From Oscheius onirici (taxonomy: Eukaryota; Nematoda; Chromadorea; Rhabditida; Rhabditidae), in NCBI GenBank assembly GCA_932521025.1, contig OW051472.1, forward strand, positions 6,634,001-6,698,000: 64,000 nucleotides of DNA, in the 5' to 3' direction. Position 1 is the first letter of the stretch, and each line of letters begins with the position of its first letter. Under the pieces are notes generated by a model. It searched no databases, was not told where the DNA came from, and was given only the letters and a program-made list of their open reading frames with translations. Below are positions 48,776-59,825 of this stretch, in pieces. A program made the position numbers and the translations under genes.

Positions 48776-49156
48776 TTTTTCAACTCAGTTTCATATAATC
48801 ACGATTCACAGAAAAATTCCACTATCCCAAACATTTTAAACTCATTAGATTCTGGTCTTTATCAGTCCAAAATCTGACCCAAGCCCGACGCCAATCCTAA
48901 CTCATTGACCCAGGTGCGGGGCAGGTTGTACCCGCGGAACAAAAGTTTCTGAATTTTTAATTCAAACAACTACTTTTCCATTTTTAATACGATTCCAACA
49001 GAAGAAATCCAAAATCGTAGTAAAAAAAAAAGTTCGTAAATACTGGAAAGATCTGTGGCCAGCTGGATATCGATTGATTGCTGCTGTGGGTCTTTCTTTT
49101 TCTCTTGATCTTCTACCCCGATTTTTCAATTTGAAGTCAAAAGACCCGCACTTTAG
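48776..49156. other. intergenic upstream of idhb-1
   Basis: Ends in CTTTAG directly before the idhb-1 ATG, a likely trans-splice acceptor. Nothing else recognised. Confidence 0.5.
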
Positions 49157-50977
49157 ATGCTCTCTCGCATAGTTCGGCCCCTGAATTCTGGAGCTCAGGT
49201 TCTGAACGCCGCTCGACCTCTGGTGACCGCTTCCAAGCCACAGAGTGATCTGGCCCAGAAGCTCAAGGTTTGACCGTTCGTTTGTAGCGAAACTTTTCAA
49301 ATAACAGGTCACAATCATTCCCGGAGACGGGGTCGGTCCAGAATTGATCTACACCGTACAGGACATTGTCAGAAATACCGGAATTCCTCTGGATTTTGAA
49401 GGTTTTTCCGATTCTTTGGACCAGAAATTGCTTGAAATTTAGAAGTCTTCCTCTCAGAGGTTCACTACACTCGATCGGCTTCGATTGAAAACGCCGTAGA
49501 GGCCATTCGTCGCAACAATAATGTTGCTCTCAAGGGTAGGGCTTCTCTTTGTTTACATTTACCATTTTCATCCAGGTGCCATCGAAGAGTCGGCAGTACT
49601 CCATACTGAAGGAGAGCTTCAGGGACTGAACATGCGACTGAGACGTCAACTCGACTTGTTCTCCAATGTCGTCCATATTAAGGTTAGTTTGAGAGCGAGG
49701 CGGAAAAATGGTCAAAACTCTGCCACAGTTACCTAGTAGAGAAAGATTGAAGCCTGTATTTGAATGGAGGAGACGTAGGTGAATGGCCCGAATATCTGGG
49801 TCCTGTCCTGTCAGCTCATCCCCTAGATTCATGAAAAGGTAGACAGAATTCTGGAAATAAATGGCAAGTCGAAGATGAGAGTAGAAATGGAATGAGCATT
49901 GTTTTGTAAATGAATCAATTCAGACAATGGACGGAATCAAGACGCGTCATGGAAAGCAACTTGACTTTTACATTGTCCGTGAGCAGACTGAGGGAGAGTA
50001 CTCTAGTCTGGAACACGAACTCGTTCCCGGTAACTCTGTTAGCCTTTTGCTCATTCTCTCATTTCAGGAGTCATCGAATGTCTGAAGATTTCGACCCGCG
50101 AAAAGAGCGAAAGAATAGCCAAATTTGCCTTTGATTTTGCCACGAAGCATGGCAGGAAGAAGGTGACGGCTGTTCACAAGGCCAATATTATGAAGCTAGG
50201 AGACGGATTGTTCCTCAGAACGTGTCAGGAAGTCTCCAAACGCTATCCAAAGATTGAATTCGAGTCGATGATCATCGATAACACTTGTATGCAGCTTGTG
50301 AGCAAGCCCGAACAGTTCGATGTTATGGTCATGCCGAATCTCTACGGAAACATCATTGATAACTTGGCAGCTGGGTGAGTTTCTTTTGCTGTCTCGATCA
50401 GTACCACATTGGCTATCCGCAAGATGTTTAAATTCATTTCTTATATCAATTTCCACCGTGTCCATAATTGATTTTTGGCTAAAACAACCGTTTACTTTGA
50501 TTATGAAGAAGTGTCTCATCACACTCCAGAACCAGCTTCAATTGTTCTGTTCTGATTTGAGTTCTCAACTTTCAGCACTGAATCAGACCTTTACAGTTTA
50601 ACCTGGCTTTCTCTCTATCGCCTTTTTTCAGTCTGGTAGGAGGAGCTGGAGTCGTGTCCGGTCAGTCAATCGGCAGCGATTATGTCATCTTCGAGCCTGG
50701 AAGTCGTCACTCTTTCCAGGAGGCCATGGGACGGTAACTAATACGAAAAAAAACAGTGAAAAAGATGGATTTTAGAGCCATTGCCAACCCGACAGCCATG
50801 ATTCTCTGCGCCGCCAACATGCTGAATCACCTCCACTTGACAGAATATGGCAATGCTCTGCGCACTTCAGTCGAAGACGTCATTCGGGAAGGCAAGGTCC
50901 GCACCAGAGACCTTGGCGGCTACGCCACAACGGCCGATTTCGCCGATGCTGTTATTAACAAGTTCCAAATGCAGTAG
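49157..50977 (+). CDS. idhb-1: NAD-dependent isocitrate dehydrogenase, beta subunit (mitochondrial)
   Basis: Start [20 protein letters not shown] looks like a mitochondrial presequence. The mature part begins [20 protein letters not shown], then [99 protein letters not shown] and [14 protein letters not shown], ending [10 protein letters not shown]. The [15 protein letters not shown] and [15 protein letters not shown] stretches identify the regulatory beta subunit rather than the catalytic alpha, and agree closely with C. elegans IDHB-1. It functions in the TCA cycle with alpha and gamma subunits. The ATG directly follows CTTTAG, fitting SL trans-splicing. Introns are short except 50373-50631. 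Confidence 0.97.
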
Positions 50978-51646
50978 ATTCCTCATAGAAATGTAGTCCT
51001 TCGATTGCTTTTACTCTGTATATAGCCACGATTTACGAGGCGGGTTCTCCAGCCTGCCTTACATCCAGTTTTAAGCTCAATTCAGCTTCATTTGGTATAG
51101 TTTGCCTTATAAAAAGCTCATAATAAAGATTTTAGTTAGTTGGACTGTTGAAAACTGAGGCGGTGAAAGCCGTGAAATCTCCATATTTTGATGTCCTCTG
51201 CGTCTCTGCCCGCTCTCTCCCCTCTTTACCGATTATCGGTCTTCGGTCCTAGGACCTATGAATAAAGAAACTCCGAGTCTATGACAGCTATTACGACTCA
51301 TTTCCAGCCAGATTCTATGCTATTCGGGAGAAAGTAAGCCATTTTTTGAATTACCTCTAATTTTGGATTTTCAAATATGTTGAGTTCAAATTGGCGGGAA
51401 CTCTTTTTATCTTCAGCTCATTTTCCCAAGTTTCTTTACAAAATTTCTGAATTTTTGTGTGAATCGATGCTAAAACAGGTAGAAAACTGAATATAAGCTG
51501 TAGAAAATTATCTAGCAACCGGATCGGAGCTATGTTTTAGTCAAAAACCTACGACCTACGACCTTGTCTGGATCGAAACCTTGTATCTAATTTTTTTACC
51601 ACCATATCTAATTTCTCTATAAAAACAGTTCATTTCAGGCCTCTTC
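50978..51646. other. 3' region of idhb-1 and upstream region of sym-4
   Basis: AATAAA at 51122 is the idhb-1 poly(A) signal. A 15-nt GAGGCGGTGAAAGCC string at 51157 resembles strings near 6193 and 44042. No gene seen. Confidence 0.5.
51122..51127 (+). terminator. poly(A) signal of idhb-1
   Basis: AATAAA 145 nt after the idhb-1 stop. Confidence 0.55.
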
Positions 51647-54600
51647 ATGGATGGCCGGAGTCGGGTGCTATCGGATGTGAGCGAATCGGAACTGCTGGAG
51701 GATGAGAAGTTCGAAGACGCCGTAGAAAGTTTCTCAGATCAGGTGTGTTCTTTCTTCTCAATATCGAACATGATCGAATTAGTCTTGCGTTTCCTTCAGC
51801 CATTTCCATACAAATTTCGTCAATAGAAAACATCGAAAAAGACTGATCGCACCCCGCGCTGGGTGGATTTGGCTTTGCCTTCCATTAGTGCGAAACGCGT
51901 TTAGCATAAAATCGCGCGTAGCGCGCGTTAACAGCATTTTCAGATTTCGGGACCACTTCTATAGGATTAAGCGTAAAAAATTACCCCTAGAAACATATTT
52001 TCAAGAAATTTGGTCGACGAACAAAAAAGTTAGCCGAAATGTTGTTTCCAAAACGTCCGGCGTCCTGTGTACGCGATTTGCGCTCTCATTTTTTGACCTA
52101 CAAGGCTGAAAATTTGGCTATCGATGTAACTTTTCCGACCCTACAGGAAGGGTCTTTTCGTTTTTCGATTTGAGACCCGGATCATACCTCTACGCCCTGC
52201 ATTTTTGGACTTAGAAATTGTTTTACCGAAAAAGTTAGTGTATTGCTAATAGTCGCCACTCCACCCACACGACCCAGGTTCGATTCCGCCTTACTGTATT
52301 TTTTTTTGCTAAAATGCTTTGGGTAGAACAACCCCTGGAATCTTTTTCTGCTCGCATTCGACCATTCCCTGCCATTAGGTAAAGGCACAAGGTAGTTATT
52401 CTGAGTCTACTCCTTGTTCATACGGACAAAGCCCAATGCTTTTAGAAACCAGGGAGTATTGTAGTTTTCTGCTTCTACCCTGGTCCTGCAAAATGGCTCA
52501 AAGTATACTTAGGTTTGCTGAAGTTCTGGGTATAGACTTCCCCCGATGCTGATGGAGAAGGACTCGAAAGGTGGTGGGAAATATCGTAACAAAGAACCAA
52601 AATACCAAAAGCTTGATTGTGAGGCATGATCTCTAACCAATGCAGACTCGATCTTTTCTTGGCGTAGCTCGACATCAGTACGTTAAAGTTCTGACCGGTC
52701 TGGTGTTTGTACAAAAAATGAGCCGGAGTGTATGGAGAGTCACTATTCGTAAATTCTAAGAATTTTGACAAAAAGAGAACACTCTGAATTTGTGAAAAAG
52801 TGGATTCTTTGAAGAGAAAGGGATGTCTTTACCCCTTGTTTTACTGAATTCAACCGAACAAAAAGTGAACAATACTTTTGTGTGAACTACACAACTGGAC
52901 AAAAAGAGAACAATAACTCTTACAAAAGTCAAATCCTCGTCTTTTCTCATAGGATCACTGTTTTATCGCCAGCTCCTGAATAAGAGTGAGGAGAGAGTGC
53001 TGTCGAGTTACGAACAAGAGTTGGAAAAGACGTTTTTCATTGGGAGAGAATCTAGTTGTTTTTCTCCGGTTTCTTCTTCTACTCGTTGTATCCGATATCA
53101 ACTAGATCCCTTTGCTATCAGTGTGATAGAAACATCGGGAAAATTTCTGCAACTGGACTCCCGTCACAAACTTCTCAGCCTAATATTCCTTGACGTCACA
53201 ACAGTTTCATGCCACTAAAAAATGAAGTATCGTTGATCGCTAAACATTGTTCACTAGCTCATTGTTGGCTGTGGGTCAAACGTATAGGGTTTTCTTCGGT
53301 GTTACAATCAGGTTTTCTGGAGCTGGCGATAAAACAGTGATCCTATGAGAAAAGACAAGGATTTGACTTTTGTAAGAGCTATTGTTCTCTTTTTGTCCAG
53401 TTGTGTAGTTCACACAAAAGTATTGTTCACTTTTTGTTCGGTTGAATTCAGTAAATCAAGGGGTAAAGACTAATCCCTTTCGCTTCAAAGAATCCACTTT
53501 TTCACAAATCCAGATTTACCACTGAATTACTTTTTCTAAAACCTGTAGTCCGTACTTTTATCGCCAAAAGGGGCAATAACAGCCTTTCATGCACTTCATA
53601 AACACTATTTCTCGTTCCAGGAAGCTCTGGCCAAAAAAGGAACACCCGTCAAGACGCAGCAGTCGCCATCCAGATCGCTAAAAGGTGTCACAGAAGAAGC
53701 AGACAACGGAATGGCCGGCAAGCAGCGACAAGAATCACTTGACAAGGGCAAAACGGCAGCAGCTCGAGAACGCCGCTTTAAGGATATGAAGACCGTACAG
53801 ACGCTGGAAATATCAAAAAAGGCCAACTGGTGCATGAGATTCTCGCCGTGCGGACGGTTTTTAGCCACTGGGGGAGCCGATTGTGATATCAAGGTCTGGT
53901 ATTCACGAAGTCATCAACAAGAACTGGACGGAGAGACGACGGAACAAGATGAACTGGTACAGGGTTTCTCTACTGACCCTTTTGCCATTTTCAAGGTATT
54001 TTTTAAGCTTTATTTACGAGCTTTTTGTTACCTAATAGAACTTAATATTAGAGCTATGGATAGCAACAAACAGCCACTTTACATGCGTTGCAATGACGCT
54101 AAATCCCGAACGAAAAAGTCGGATATTTTAATCAAATCTGTTTCCTGCGTAGTTTTGATCGCTGATTCACATTTGCCCATTTTAGGGACACAAAAACGAA
54201 GTGCTGGACATTATCTGGACGGATGACTTGAATCTCTTCTCGTGTAGCATGGACAAGGACGTCAAGCTGTGGTCCATAGCTACGAAATCCTGTCTCGGAA
54301 CCCTTCGACACGATGCCTGTGTCAGCTCGGCCAAGCTACTGCCCAAAAATCGCAACTTCTTGGCCACGGTGACCTTTGAGGGAATTCTACGGCTCTGGGA
54401 CGTGCCTCACAGAAAAGTAGCCGGTGAAATTAAAGTGCATGTACGTTCTCCCTCATTTTTCCAACTTTTGGTAAATTTCAGGATAATCTCTGCACTGCCT
54501 TGGAAATAATCGAAGAGGAAAGCATAATAGTTGTAGGGACAACCGACGGAAAGTGTCTCTTCTTCACAAAAACGGCTAGTTTGAAATTTTTGTATCAACT

Positions 54601-55326
54601 TCAAATATTTCAGCTAGCCGCCCATTCTACCCTGACAATATCTGACAAGAAGCCAAAAATCTTCGATATCTGCTCTCACGGAGATAAGCTGCTCGTGACG
54701 ACCGACGACTCCAAGACCCGAATGTACAACAACAAGACGAGACAGTTCCTGATGAAATTCAACGGCGCTCCGCACGCGAACAGTCTAACCCGTGGCAGTT
54801 TTTCGCTCGACTCGCAATGTGTCATCAGCGGAGCCGAAGACTATTGTCTGTACTTTTGGTCCACTAATGCGGCGCTGCTGTCACCGAAACAGGAGCAGAA
54901 ATACATGGAGAAGGTCAAAGTTGGCAGGGCTGCCATTACATCAGCTGTTTTCGCTCCAAAACCAGAGGCGAGCTCTTTTTTATCTTTTTGCATCGTTTTT
55001 TTTGTCAACGTGTTTTGTATTTACTTTTTGGAAGAGTATCGAATTCTGACCGAATGGGGTCTGTTCAGTAGCTACTAAAATGAATTAGATCTTTACATTT
55101 CGTTCTGATACCTGCAAACATAACGCTCAAAACGTGGATACTAAACAAAAGAAACGTAGCAAAAAGTTTAAATTGTTCAACAAACATACAATTTGTTTCC
55201 GTGTTTCAGCTTCTTCTTCGAAATGGTGACAATTTTCCGGTGCCTGATGTGATAGTGTGTGTCGACTGTAACGGGACGTTGACTGTGATGACGACGAGTT
55301 CTCCTCCTCCTCCTTCTGAAGCTTAG
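51647..55326 (+). CDS. sym-4: WDR44-like WD40 protein
   Basis: Exon 1 51647-51742 (MDGRSRVLSDVSESELLED, acidic). Exon 2 begins at 53622 after a 1.9-kb intron that holds a fold-back element. WD40 repeats start with LEISKKANWCMRFSPCGRFL and ATGGADCDIKVW, continuing with VLDIIWTDDLNLFSCSMDKD, ACVSSAKLLPKNRNFLATV, KIFDICSHGDKLLV and SFSLDSQCVISGAEDYCLYF. The WCMRFSPCGRFLATGG motif and the long insert between the first two repeats are typical of WDR44, a Rab11-binding endosomal protein whose C. elegans relative is SYM-4. The last exon (55210-55326) reads VPDVIVCVDCNGTLTVM; joining it needs a GC donor at 54968 (GAG|GCGAGC). At about 520 residues it is shorter than human WDR44, mainly in the N-terminus. 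Confidence 0.9.
52277..52287 (+). promoter_or_regulatory. Pol III B-box-like site in sym-4 intron 1
   Basis: GGTTCGATTCC matches the tRNA B-box consensus exactly. No matching A box at tRNA spacing and no cloverleaf found, so it is a relic or chance. Confidence 0.3.
52786..53512. mobile_element. inverted-repeat element in sym-4 intron 1
   Basis: Arms 52786-52979 and 53319-53512 (about 194 bp) are reverse complements with few mismatches, for example CCAGCTCC and GGAGCTGG at the inner ends and CTGAATTTGTGAAAAAGTGG at the outer left. The motif ACAAAAAGAGAAC repeats within each arm. The 340-bp centre has an open frame (52997-53218) without recognisable features. Consistent with a non-autonomous DNA transposon with long TIRs. 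Confidence 0.75.
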
Positions 55327-55578
55327 AGTGATCTCCTCCCACTTTCATTTATTTCCCGCCTTATTCCCTTCCAGACGGGTGTATAGCTTCTATTGAAAAT
55401 AATTCCCTAACTATTTTCTTACAAGTTTTCTTTTTGCAAATTTCCCGGAAGAATTGTACATGTATTTCCTCTTTTTCATAATAACATTTCCCACATCTTT
55501 TCTCTGTAAAAAAGAGGTGAAATCCTCTAAAATACCACTAATTCCGATAATTTTAGGTCGCAACCTGAATTTTTTTAG

Positions 55579-57548
55579 ATGTTACGAGCGTTGAGCAGTT
55601 TGCGAAGCCTCGTTCCTTCGTCGTCCAGCTTCCCGAGAAGGTTCATTTCGACGCCTGTGGTCGAAGCGGTGGAGAGTTCGTCCAAGGAAGAGACCGTCGA
55701 GGCCCCAGAAGATGAAGATCTCGCAGAAGGTGTCTTTTCCAAAAAGGCTCCCGCTGTGAGACATAGCTACTCTGCTGAGGCTCTTCAAACTTTAAAGTGA
55801 GTTCTTGCTTTTGTAGCAAATCCTGGTTTCGTAACTTCTATACCGCTAGGAGTAGACGAAATGATGCTGTTTCTTAACTCACAAGGGAAGCCTGTCAGGT
55901 CAACTCTGAGTTTGAGATCGAGTATAGTGTCATTCGATAGCCCGTGGCAAATAGATTCCGGGGTATATTTCCAAATTTGCAGAATACCCTCATAGACCGA
56001 GATATGGACGATTTAAAAACGGTCGCACCCGTACCATGAAATGGCAGCGTGGCCCAATGGTGTGTGGTCCAGTCTCATGATCATTCGGTCATGGGTTCAA
56101 TTCCATTTTCTTTTTTGTTTTTCACCTTTTGATTCTTCTTGTATTTTTCATCACTTTTTGGATAATTTTGGATGTAAACAAGATCGAAAGGTATTTTCCG
56201 GCTTCTAGGTGATTTTTGGAGAGGAAAATATTTTTCGACCCTAATTCGGACTCTGTGATCACTTGATCATTAAAAAATTTTCAAAATCATAAAGTGATGT
56301 CCAATTGGTATCTTCAGTGACACATTTTGGTAGAAATGGTGATTGATATTGTGTTCTGTGATCTGCTTCTGTTACCTCTTCAAACAAACTTCATAAACCA
56401 AATGGAATACCCACCTAGAGACTCACACGTATCGAATTTGTCACTCTCACTTCATCATGAGTGATTCAGAAGATACCTAAACCAATTGGACATCACTTAA
56501 TGATTTTGAAAATTTTTTAATGATCAAGTGATCACAGAGTCCGAATTAGGGTCGAAAATTATTTTCTCTCCAAAAATCACCTAGAAGCCGGAAAATGCCT
56601 TTCGATCTTGTTTACATCCAAAAAAATGATTAAAAACACGAGAATAATCAAAAGGTGAAAAACAAAAAAGAAAATGGAATTGAACCCATGACCATGAGAC
56701 TGGACCACACACCATTGGGCCACGCTGCCATGTTTTTAAATTCCGATCCCGCGCAATATCCGAGTTGACCTGACAGGCTTCCCTTGTCAGAAGCGAACTT
56801 GTAGTCCAAACTTCTCGTCAAATTCACCTGCTCTGGGTAGATTGAATATGGTCATACCACGTTATGTTTTGAGCTTCAAAATATTAAGAGTTTGACCGCA
56901 AGAAGTCGCTGAACAAGCATCATGTTTTCTCAGTTTTTATTCCTACCGTTCAATGAATAAACATTTTGCGTACTCTGAATAATCCTCAACTTCCAGACTA
57001 GACGAGTATCCCTATTACGTCGAGCGAGAATGGTGGAAGAAGGGAAAACGTATGACCTTCTGGGCTACGTGGAGACAGCTTCGAGATGTCAAGTGAGTCT
57101 TTTTCTTTTTGCTGGAAGGAAGTTTTTAGACGTCGTGAACTCATCCAGGAGTTCGGACCAGATCGAATGCGCTTGAAGGCTCTGAAAGAGAACACCGTCC
57201 TGCCGCAGGCTATTCGCGACGAGGCTGCCGAAAAACTGCACGGAATGTCAAAATACAGTCATCCGCGGCTAGTGCTCAACATGTGCATGTTCACCGGACG
57301 ACAGAGGGGAAAGATCAAGCCTTACAGAGTCAATAGGCATCTCTTTAGGTACGTTTTTTGTATCAGGGATTTATTGACACAAATATAGCTGCAAACTTTG
57401 AAGAAAATCTGAGTTTGAAAAATATAGCTGAGCTTCCATCGTTAGCACGCTATATGCACGGCAACAAAAAGTTTATTTTACAATCATTCTTTCCAGAAAA
57501 TTCGCCGATCACAGTCAACTGAGCGGCGTGCAACGTGCCATGTGGTAA
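55579..57548 (+). CDS. mrps-14: mitochondrial ribosomal protein uS14m
   Basis: Start MLRALSSLRSLVPSSSSFPR is a basic, Ser-rich mitochondrial presequence, preceded by TTTTTAG at the ATG. Exon 2 begins at 56997 (LDEYPYYVEREWWKKGKRMT); exon 3 reads RRELIQEFGPDRMRLKALKE and HPRLVLNMCMFTGRQRG; the last ends KFADHSQLSGVQRAMW. The NRHLFRKFADHSQLSGVQRAMW-type ending is diagnostic for S14. Intron 1 (about 1.2 kb) carries a fold-back element. The 253-nt gap from sym-4 is compatible with an operon. The protein is a small-subunit component near the decoding site. Confidence 0.95.
55880..56790. mobile_element. fold-back element with tRNA-like sequence, mrps-14 intron 1
   Basis: Outer ends are CAAGGGAAGCCTGTCAGGTC (55881) and its reverse complement (ending 56787). 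Inverted matches extend inward: the tRNA-like block (56041-56110 against 56670-56735) and TCGACCCTAATTCGGACTCT (56238) against its complement near 56540. The arms leave a centre of only about 100 bp. The left arm is about 60 bp longer near its outer end. No coding capacity. Confidence 0.75.
56050..56104 (+). promoter_or_regulatory. tRNA-like Pol III internal promoter (A and B boxes)
   Basis: TGGCCCAATGG (56050-56060) fits the A box and GGTTCAATTCC (56094-56104) fits the B box, 33 nt apart, followed by a T-rich run. GGCC and GGTC can form a D-stem, but the anticodon and T stems and a 7-bp acceptor do not form, so this is not a functional tRNA. An inverted copy lies at about 56676-56735. Confidence 0.5.
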
Positions 57549-57735
57549 CTAGATCCCAGAAGTTCTTCGTTTCGATCATAATATAGTGCTTTATTCAGTG
57601 CATTTTTTTTGTTGATTTGTTTCTTTTAAAAAGTTTAAAAATTCCGGCGTTCTGTGTTTTACTTTAGCCGTTAAAACGGTGAAATACTTCTCTTTTTCAT
57701 TTTTGTGCCATTTTGACCTAAAAAAAAGTCTTTAG

Positions 57736-58172
57736 ATGCGTCTCCTTCTCCAGTTGGCGGCAGTTGTTTGCGGTCTATTTTTCCGGTCGGTCTCGGCCGT
57801 CGACGACAACGCAAAGGATCCCTTCCTTGAATACCGTCAACGATACAATGTCTCTGTCATGGTCAGCAGTGACTATCCGGCCATTTTCGCCATCTTTGCT
57901 GGTCTCGTCATTGCTCTAATTCTGGTACGTTTTTTTCCATTATTTTGAGTTTGGAAAGCCTCGGATGGGAAGGTAAGCCTCTGTAAAACCGCTTGCTAAA
58001 CAACGCTCTAGAAACAAAAAGTGTTCAAAAGTAACCAGACGTATTCTAGAGTTTTTGCCATTTTTTGCAATTTCAGGCTGTTCTGTACACCACCGTCGGC
58101 ATGATGACCATGGATCCCGGAAAGGACTCGATCATCTACCGTATGACGACTACCAGAATGAAGAAGGATTAA
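57736..58172 (+). CDS. vha-20: ATP6AP2 (renin-receptor-like) V-ATPase accessory subunit, minimal form
   Basis: Two exons (57736 to about 57924; about 58078-58172) encode about 94 residues. MRLLLQLAAVVCGLFFRSVS is a signal peptide; a short lumenal segment DPFLEYRQRYNVSVM follows; then one membrane span (AIFAIFAGLVIALILAVLY) and the cytosolic tail MDPGKDSIIYRMTTTRMKKD. The MDPG.DSIIYRMT motif is specific to the C-terminal fragment of ATP6AP2, which sits in the V-ATPase Vo ring. The large N-terminal ectodomain of insect and vertebrate proteins is absent, and the signal peptide directly precedes the fragment. It lies 188 nt behind mrps-14, with a TCTTTAG acceptor at the ATG, as in a trans-spliced operon gene. 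Confidence 0.9.
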
Positions 58173-58523
58173 GAAATTCACTTATTTTAACGTCTGTGAT
58201 GTAGAGACAAAGAGAAATATACTCTCCATTGCTAGAGTAACATTCACATTCCAATAGCTTCTCATATTGTAAATTTATTTCCGTTTTGTTATAAATGTGA
58301 TGTAGTCATGTTGGATTGGGTTTTCTAAAGCATCCTTCAATATTTTGGCATTGGTTCACCTACTTTTTGCCTGCGCATGTTCTGACGTTTACTTGCTTTC
58401 GTAAAACTGGTCAATGCGGTTATTAAAATCCGAGAAAGATGTTGCTTGCTTTTATTGAACTTAGTCGTTTTCACATTATTGATTTGTCTCCTTTCCACAA
58501 AATCCAAATTGCAGACTCGAAAA

Positions 58524-59825
58524 ATGGCTCCCGCAAAGAAAATCGCTGCGAAAAAGCCTGGAGTACGAGGTGGGAGAAAAAGAGCTGTCCATTCGGGTTT
58601 GTTCAGCACGTTCATTTTGAGTAAATGACTGTTTGTTCAGAAAAACGCTACAAGTGCAAGGAGTGTGATCGTACATACGCGAATAAACGATGCTTGTCGA
58701 TGCACATGAACGTTCATAAAAGTAGGCTCGTTTTTTTTCTTTTTCTTTTTTTTATGTAAGCTAATTTTAGAAACAAACTGTTGTCAGCAATGTGGAAAGT
58801 GCTTTGCTCTTTTGGGCGACTTGAAAAGGCACGAACTAATACATTCCGGCATGAAGCCGTTCTCTTGTTCCAATTGTGATGCCTCGTTTACTGTGAAGTT
58901 TGCCATGCAAAGTCATTACAAGTTCTGTATCAAAAAGGAAGGTTTTTACCGCTATTCTTCTGAATCGGAGATTTCAGGATTCAACACCACGTCCCTTTTC
59001 TTGTGACCAGTGCGACAAGAGTTACCCAAGCATAAAAAGTCTCGTATCTCACAAAAATATTCATACAGGTTTTTTTCATAAACTTTCGGCTTACGTTTGT
59101 TTCCAGATAAGTACAAGTGTGAGGTTTGTAATAAAAGATGTGAAAACATTTGCTTATTGGCGAAACACAAACGGTCTCACATGGAAGAAAACGATTGCGG
59201 TGCAGGATCCGGGGAGTACGAGGAGCTTTATAATTTTGAGGTTAGAGACTTTTGTCATCTTCAACTCTTTTCAGGACAAAAACAACGATACCGAGGCAGA
59301 AACTTTCCGGGAGCCACCGGCCAAAAAAACCAAATCTGATACGGAAATGCTCCAAAAACAGGTCGAAGAACTTATGAAGATGAATCAAAAGCTGGCTCAA
59401 GTGCAGATCGAAGCGGCCGAGACGATTGTCAAGATGCACGAGGACATGAACAAAAAGGCAGTCCAGTTTGAAGAAGAAAAGACGAGGTTGGAGAGAAAAT
59501 ACAGACGAGTCAGCGACAAACTCTCTAAAGTTCATGGAAAAGTGACGCAACATGCTACAGTCTTCAAAAAAGTCTGTTCCGATTTGGAAGAAGTCAAAAC
59601 TGGACAGGTTTATCTTGGTTTTTTAGGAATTTACGTTTAAAATTACAGAATTATGGCCCCATCTTTCTTCGTTCTCTCCCCGCTCGACCTAGCTATCAAG
59701 AGGAACGTTCTGATGATTCGGATAGTGAAATGGTACGACTTTTTACCTTTTCACAGGGAACAATCTACTTTTAGGACGACAAGCCATTCATTGGGAGAGC
59801 CGCCGGAAATGACAGTTCTGATTAG
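58524..59825 (+). CDS. five-finger C2H2 zinc-finger protein with coiled coil
   Basis: Start MAPAKKIAAKKPGVRGGRKR is a basic, nuclear-localisation-like N-terminus just after a TTGCAG acceptor. Fingers in order: CKECDRTYANKRCLSMHMNV(H), CQQCGKCFALLGDLKRHELI(H), CSNCDASFTVKFAMQSHYKF(C), CDQCDKSYPSIKSLVSHKNI(H), CEVCNKRCENICLLAKHKRS(H), each mostly on its own exon with short introns. The third ends in C rather than H (C2HC type). A coiled coil follows (MLQKQVEELMKMNQKLAQV.. to about 59600), then an acidic tail (SDDSDSEM, IGRAAGNDSSD). A DNA-binding regulator is likely; I cannot name an ortholog. vha-20 ends 352 nt upstream. Confidence 0.85.

Noticed and set aside
55008..55209. GT donor (TTT|GTCAAC) instead of a GC donor in the last sym-4 intron
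   Set aside because: It would insert a hydrophobic stretch (SSFLSFCIVFF) into a WD40 blade; the GC donor gives a family-like junction.
56041..56110. Functional tRNA-Met (a CAT lies where the anticodon would be)
   Set aside because: No valid anticodon or T stem, acceptor pairing is partial, and the sequence is part of an inverted-repeat element.
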